Below are positions 11,414 through 14,703 of a stretch of 14,703 nucleotides of DNA, in pieces. The notes under the pieces were generated by a model. That model was not told where the DNA came from. It made no database searches and was given only the letters and a program-made list of their open reading frames with translations. This DNA is from Deltaproteobacteria bacterium (GTDB lineage: Bacteria > Myxococcota_A > UBA796 > UBA2385), in the NCBI GenBank assembly GCA_003694325.1, contig RFKJ01000464.1, positions 1 to 14,703 on the forward strand, read 5' to 3'. The first letter of the stretch is position 1, and the number at the start of each line of letters is the position of its first letter. Made by a program: the position numbers and the translations under genes.

Positions 11414-13049
11414 GCCGGCCCCGATCCGCGAGGATCCGGCGTGCCGCCTTGCGGCCGCTGGCCAGCGCTCCCACGATGCCGTGCCCGGCCCGGGTGTTGG
11501 CGCCCGCCAGATAGAGGCCGTCGACCGGCCCGCGGTACCCCGGACGGTTCTTCAGCATCTGCTCCGGTGTCGCCGCCAGCCCGTAACCGGTGCCCTCGCT
11601 GGCCCGGGTGAACCGGGTGTGGGTGACCGGCGTCGCGCTCTCGCGGAAGACCAGGCGCGCGGCCACCCCGGGAAACCGCCGGTCGAGGTGCTCGACGAGG
11701 CGCTCCTCGACCCGCTGCTTGTGCGCGAGGTAGGTGGGATCCTTGCGATAGCGCCCGGTCAGCACGTCGTCGGGCGACACGCCCCACGCTTCGGGGCACC
11801 CGGGCGCCAGGGCCATCACCTCCACCCCCATCGTCCCCTCCGGGGTGTGCCCGGTGGTGGCAGGATCCTTCAGCGATGCGCTGGTGATGTAGACACACCG
11901 CGGGTCGAGGCGGCCGCGGGCGACGTCGGCGTACATCCCCTCGACGTCGACCGAGTCGAAGCACCAGTAGTTGCGGGCCTGCATCCCCAGCTTTCGCAGG
12001 TCTCCCTCCACGCCGAAGAAGCCCAGGAAGATGGCCCCCCCCATCTCCAGCTTGCGGCGGCGCTGGGACCACCGCGGGGGCAGCGCCTCCTCGGGGAGCA
12101 GGTCGCCCAGCGTGTGCTTGAGGTCCGCGTTGCTGACCACCACGTCGGCCCGGACCTCGCGCGGGTCCTGCCGGGCCGGCGCCACCCGCACCCCGACGGC
12201 CCGCCCTCCCTCCACCAGGATCCGGTCGATGGGCTTGCGCAGGCAGACGCGACCGCCGTGGGACTCGATCACCTCGCAGAGCGCGTCCGCGATCACCTGC
12301 CCGCCGCCCACCGGGTACCAGGCGCCGCGGAAGTAGTGGTTCTGGAGGCCGAGGTGCATCAGGGCGCTGGCCCGGCGCGGCGACACCCCGTAGTCGCCGC
12401 TCTGGCCGAGGAGGACCGCCCGCAGCACCGGGTCATCGGTGCAGTCGTCGAGGACCTGGGCGATGGTGGCGTGCTGGTAGCGGGCCAACAGGCGCCCGTG
12501 GCTGGCCACCTGCCAGAGCATCTGCAGCGAGGTCGCCACGCCGCCGCGGTGCTCCTGCTCCATCCAGGTCGCCATGTGGTCGACTTCTTCGAGGAGGCGC
12601 ACGTAGCGATCGATTCCCCGCTTCTCGCGGGGAAAGAACTCGACGAGGCGTTGCCGGTACCGGTCGCGGTCGGCCGGGATGGGGAAGCGCAGGTCGGGCA
12701 GGACGATGGTGTCGAAGCCGTCGTCGTCCATCCGGGCGAACTCCAGCTCCACCCCGACCTCGGCCAGCAGGGTGGGGATCCGGCCCCCCGGTCCGCAGTC
12801 GCCGATGTAGTGCAGGCCGATGTCGAACTGCCAGGTCCCCCGGCGGGTCGTCCGGTGGAACATGGTCGCGCAGCCGCCCGCCACGTAGTGGGCGTCGAAC
12901 ACGGTCACCGCCAGGCCGGCCCGCGCCAGCCGCGCGGCGGTCATCAGGCCGCCGAGGCCGGCTCCGATCACCACCACGTCGGTGCGTTCGGGAACCTCGG
13001 CGTGGACACGTTCCCGGGTTCGAGCCGTGGGCAGGGCGGCCTGGCGCAT
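11373..13049 (-). CDS. FAD-dependent oxidoreductase of the RetSat/CrtISO/phytoene-desaturase type
   Basis: Flavoprotein of the carotenoid desaturase/isomerase and retinol-saturase group, expected to reduce, isomerise or desaturate a lipophilic polyene or other isoprenoid. The 558-residue product has an N-terminal Rossmann FAD motif V-V-V-I-G-A-G-L-G-G-L (25-35), then the RetSat-like block G-G-C-A-T-M-F-H (58-65) and F-D-I-G-L-H-Y-I-G (75-83). The C-terminal FAD-closing motif G-L-Y-L-A-G-A-N-T-R-A-G-H-G-I-V-G-A-L-A-S-G (511-532) is typical of the group. Residues 546-558 are a Ser/Pro/Gly tail lying in the overlap with the convergent gene. I prefer ATG 13049: GAGG (13058-13061) stands 8 nt upstream. 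GTG 13058 would add three residues but has no good ribosome site. The substrate cannot be told from sequence; no other carotenoid gene is in the window. The neighbour is a divergent acyltransferase. Confidence 0.88.
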   Translation of the reverse strand: MRQAALPTARTRERVHAEVPERTDVVVIGAGLGGLMTAARLARAGLAVTVFDAHYVAGGCATMFHRTTRRGTWQFDIGLHYIGDCGPGGRIPTLLAEVGVELEFARMDDDGFDTIVLPDLRFPIPADRDRYRQRLVEFFPREKRGIDRYVRLLEEVDHMATWMEQEHRGGVATSLQMLWQVASHGRLLARYQHATIAQVLDDCTDDPVLRAVLLGQSGDYGVSPRRASALMHLGLQNHYFRGAWYPVGGGQVIADALCEVIESHGGRVCLRKPIDRILVEGGRAVGVRVAPARQDPREVRADVVVSNADLKHTLGDLLPEEALPPRWSQRRRKLEMGGAIFLGFFGVEGDLRKLGMQARNYWCFDSVDVEGMYADVARGRLDPRCVYITSASLKDPATTGHTPEGTMGVEVMALAPGCPEAWGVSPDDVLTGRYRKDPTYLAHKQRVEERLVEHLDRRFPGVAARLVFRESATPVTHTRFTRASEGTGYGLAATPEQMLKNRPGYRGPVDGLYLAGANTRAGHGIVGALASGRKAARRILADRGRLSSPPGSGSSGPA

Positions 13050-13128
13050 GGTCTTCACCTCGGTCGGCGCGTTTCACGCTATCTGTAGCCTGCTCACCTC
13101 CCGCACCTCCGCCGCCGTGCAGGGGTCC
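13050..13128. other. 79-bp divergent spacer between flavoprotein and acyltransferase genes
   Basis: It must hold both start regions. An imperfectly informative inverted repeat GCTA-TCTG-TAGC occurs at 13078-13089 near the centre. No promoter hexamers on either strand are good enough to call. AGGGG (13121-13125) is the likely ribosome site of the plus-strand gene, a little close to its ATG. Confidence 0.4.
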
Positions 13129-14703
13129 ATGGCGAACTTCTTCTCGTCCGACAGGTTCCTGCAGGCCGCCGCCTCCATCCTGGTGGGAGGCCGGGGTTGT
13201 CGGCCGGCCACGGTGCAGGTGGCCGACCGGACCTTCCGCGTGCTGCGGTCCCCTCGCGGCCGGGTGCTGGTCCCGCCGCTGCTCGACTACTACGAGCCGC
13301 TCGACCCCGCCCGGGATCGCGGCACCGTCGCCGAGGATCCGGTCCCCGCCTCGTTCATCGCCCGGGTCGCGCTGGAAGCCCGCCCGGCGGACCCCGACGC
13401 CATCCTGCCCCCGGGCACCGACACCGCGCCGTACATCGACTGGTCGAGCACCGGAGGCTGGGAGGCCTTCGTCCAGGCCTGCAGCCGTCGCAATTCGCGG
13501 GCGTTCCGCCAGTCGCGCCGGAGACTTCGCCGGCTGTCCCGCGACATCGGCGCGGTCCGCTTCTCCGACGACGAACCGGACCACGAGCTGGTCGAGCGGG
13601 TGCTGCTCTGGAAGTCCCGCCAGCTCCGGCGCACCGGCGGCTTCGACCACTTCGGCTCCCCCCGCAACCGACAGTTCGTCCACCACCTGGTCGCCGCGGG
13701 CATCCTGCGACTCGCCGTCCTGTGGGCCGACGGTCGGGCCATCGCCGGCAACCTCATCGCCGTCGACGATGGGCGCACGGCCTGCTGGATCAGCGCCTAC
13801 GACCCCCGGTTCGCCGGGTATTCGCCAGGGGTGCTGCTGTTCGAACACCTGATGCGGCGCAGCCACGACCAGGGCCACCAGCGCTTCGAGTTCCTCATCG
13901 GGCGGGAGCCCTACAAGTTCTACTACGCGACCCACGAGCTGCGAGTCACCCCGCTCGGACGCCCGGGGCTCGTCCCCCGAACCGCCGGGCGACTCCGCCG
14001 GCAGGTGGAGCGTGCCGCCCCCCGCTCCGCGGAGCAGGCCCGCCAGCGGATCCGGCGGGCAGCCATCGCCACCCTGCAGCGCCCGGCCATCCAGGCGAAC
14101 CTGGTGGGCGGCGACGCCGACGTCCACCTGGCCCGGTACGAGGACACCATCCGCCGGCACCAGCCGGGCTGGCCGAGGGCCCGGGTGCAGCACCCCTCCG
14201 ACTGCCAGCTCCAGGTGCTCATCAACCGGGCGGACGCCGACGCCGGTCCCCTCCGCACCCGGCTCTACCAGGTGCAGCACGGCGTCCGGCTCGTGCGGGG
14301 CCGGATCCGCGTGCTTCGCACTTCGCCGGCTCTCCCGGCGGCACCGCCGCCGCTGAAGACGGCCGCCCCGCTCGGACTGGTCGCGGGTGAGCGGGTGCGG
14401 GTCCGAACGGGGGACGAGATCCGCGCCACCCTCACCCACGGACGCACCGGCGGCGTCTACTACATCCCCGAGGTCATGGACCGCTTCGCCGGTCGGGAGT
14501 TCATCGTGGACCGCCCCGTCGAGCGGTTCTACGACGAGCGCAGCCGCGAGGTCCGGCGCATTCGCCACGCCGTGCTGTTGCGGGACGTGCTCTGCGACGG
14601 GTCCCAGATCCACGACGATGCCGGCTGCCAGCGGGCCTGCCCGGTGTTCTGGCACGAGTCCTGGCTGGCCCGCGTCGAGCCCGATCCCCCGACTCCCTCG
14701 CCC
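13129..14703 (+). CDS. CelD/BcsL-type acyltransferase fused to a C-terminal Cys-containing domain; 3' end outside window
   Basis: The frame is open from ATG 13129 to the right edge (525 codons, no stop). The N-terminal half (about 1-275) matches the Acetyltransf_6 (CelD/BcsL, GNAT/FemAB-fold) pattern: the opening N-F-F-S-S-D-R-F-L-Q-A, L-L-W-K-S-R-Q-L (159-166), R-L-A-V-L-W-A-D-G-R-A-I-A-G-N-L (194-209), S-A-Y-D-P-R-F-A-G-Y-S-P-G (222-234) and F-E-F-L-I-G-R-E-P-Y-K-F-Y-Y-A (253-267). Such proteins act in acylation for exopolysaccharide or lipid pathways. After a linker region of unknown type (about 280-415), a separate domain (about 418-516) has P-E-V-M-D-R-F-A-G-R-E-F, then C489-D-G, C500, C504, W508 and W512. 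From memory this resembles a stand-alone domain of unknown function often near polysaccharide or natural-product genes. The start is supported by AGGGG and family-like first residues. It is divergent from the flavoprotein gene; substrate unknown. Confidence 0.8.
   Translation, partial: MANFFSSDRFLQAAASILVGGRGCRPATVQVADRTFRVLRSPRGRVLVPPLLDYYEPLDPARDRGTVAEDPVPASFIARVALEARPADPDAILPPGTDTAPYIDWSSTGGWEAFVQACSRRNSRAFRQSRRRLRRLSRDIGAVRFSDDEPDHELVERVLLWKSRQLRRTGGFDHFGSPRNRQFVHHLVAAGILRLAVLWADGRAIAGNLIAVDDGRTACWISAYDPRFAGYSPGVLLFEHLMRRSHDQGHQRFEFLIGREPYKFYYATHELRVTPLGRPGLVPRTAGRLRRQVERAAPRSAEQARQRIRRAAIATLQRPAIQANLVGGDADVHLARYEDTIRRHQPGWPRARVQHPSDCQLQVLINRADADAGPLRTRLYQVQHGVRLVRGRIRVLRTSPALPAAPPPLKTAAPLGLVAGERVRVRTGDEIRATLTHGRTGGVYYIPEVMDRFAGREFIVDRPVERFYDERSREVRRIRHAVLLRDVLCDGSQIHDDAGCQRACPVFWHESWLARVEPDPPTPSP

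Noticed and set aside
12433..14655. Long minus-strand open frame antisense to the acyltransferase
   Set aside because: It is compositionally biased and also antisense-shifted through the flavoprotein gene. The plus frame from 13129 gives a recognisable acyltransferase.

Overview
This is a very GC-rich, gene-dense chromosomal segment with frequent GTG starts and 4-bp start/stop overlaps. It carries outer-membrane biogenesis genes, outer-membrane lipoproteins (including one with a Asp-Thr-Gly repeat tail) and a Pal with an IPT/TIG domain. Together these suggest a Gram-negative bacterium, most likely of the Myxococcota or a related former deltaproteobacterial lineage. The lineage is inferred from gene style and not proven by any marker gene. 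I see no tRNA, rRNA, CRISPR array, insertion sequence or phage gene.

Layout. (1) 1-2810, plus strand: a parvulin-type peptidyl-prolyl isomerase (cut by the left edge), a SurA-like periplasmic chaperone and PdxA. The surA-pdxA pairing is the same as in enterobacteria. (2) 2839-8539, minus strand: a five-gene run read right to left. It holds an NfeD/YqiJ-like membrane protein with a striking alternating-Asp loop, two flotillin-like SPFH proteins joined by an ATGA overlap, a long HflX GTPase with about 195 extra N-terminal residues, and a small cysteine-containing lipoprotein joined to hflX by a GTGA overlap. (3) 8540-8811: a 272-bp divergent control region with a palindromic operator-like site, a possible promoter for pal, and a terminator-like hairpin facing the NfeD/flotillin run. 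(4) 8812-10529, plus: pal and cpoB/ybgF, the distal part of a Tol-Pal system whose tolQRAB genes are not in the window. (5) 10664-11413, plus: a receiver-like protein whose phospho-acceptor Asp is replaced and whose C-terminus holds two copies of a short motif. (6) 11373-13049, minus: a RetSat/CrtISO-type flavoprotein overlapping the preceding gene tail to tail by 41 bp. (7) 13129 to the right edge, plus: a divergently read CelD/BcsL-type acyltransferase fused to a C-terminal Cys-containing domain. It has no stop codon inside the window and is easily missed.

Common theme. Much of the window serves the cell envelope: outer-membrane protein folding (parvulins, SurA), outer-membrane/peptidoglycan tethering (Pal, CpoB), membrane microdomains (NfeD plus flotillins), lipoproteins, and possibly lipid or polysaccharide modification (flavoprotein, acyltransferase). 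Candidates for unusual biology are the JAMM-like N-terminal domain on HflX, the degenerate receiver with a duplicated motif, the acyltransferase fusion, and hairpin or G-quadruplex-forming elements in three intergenic spacers. None of these amounts to a demonstrated new system.
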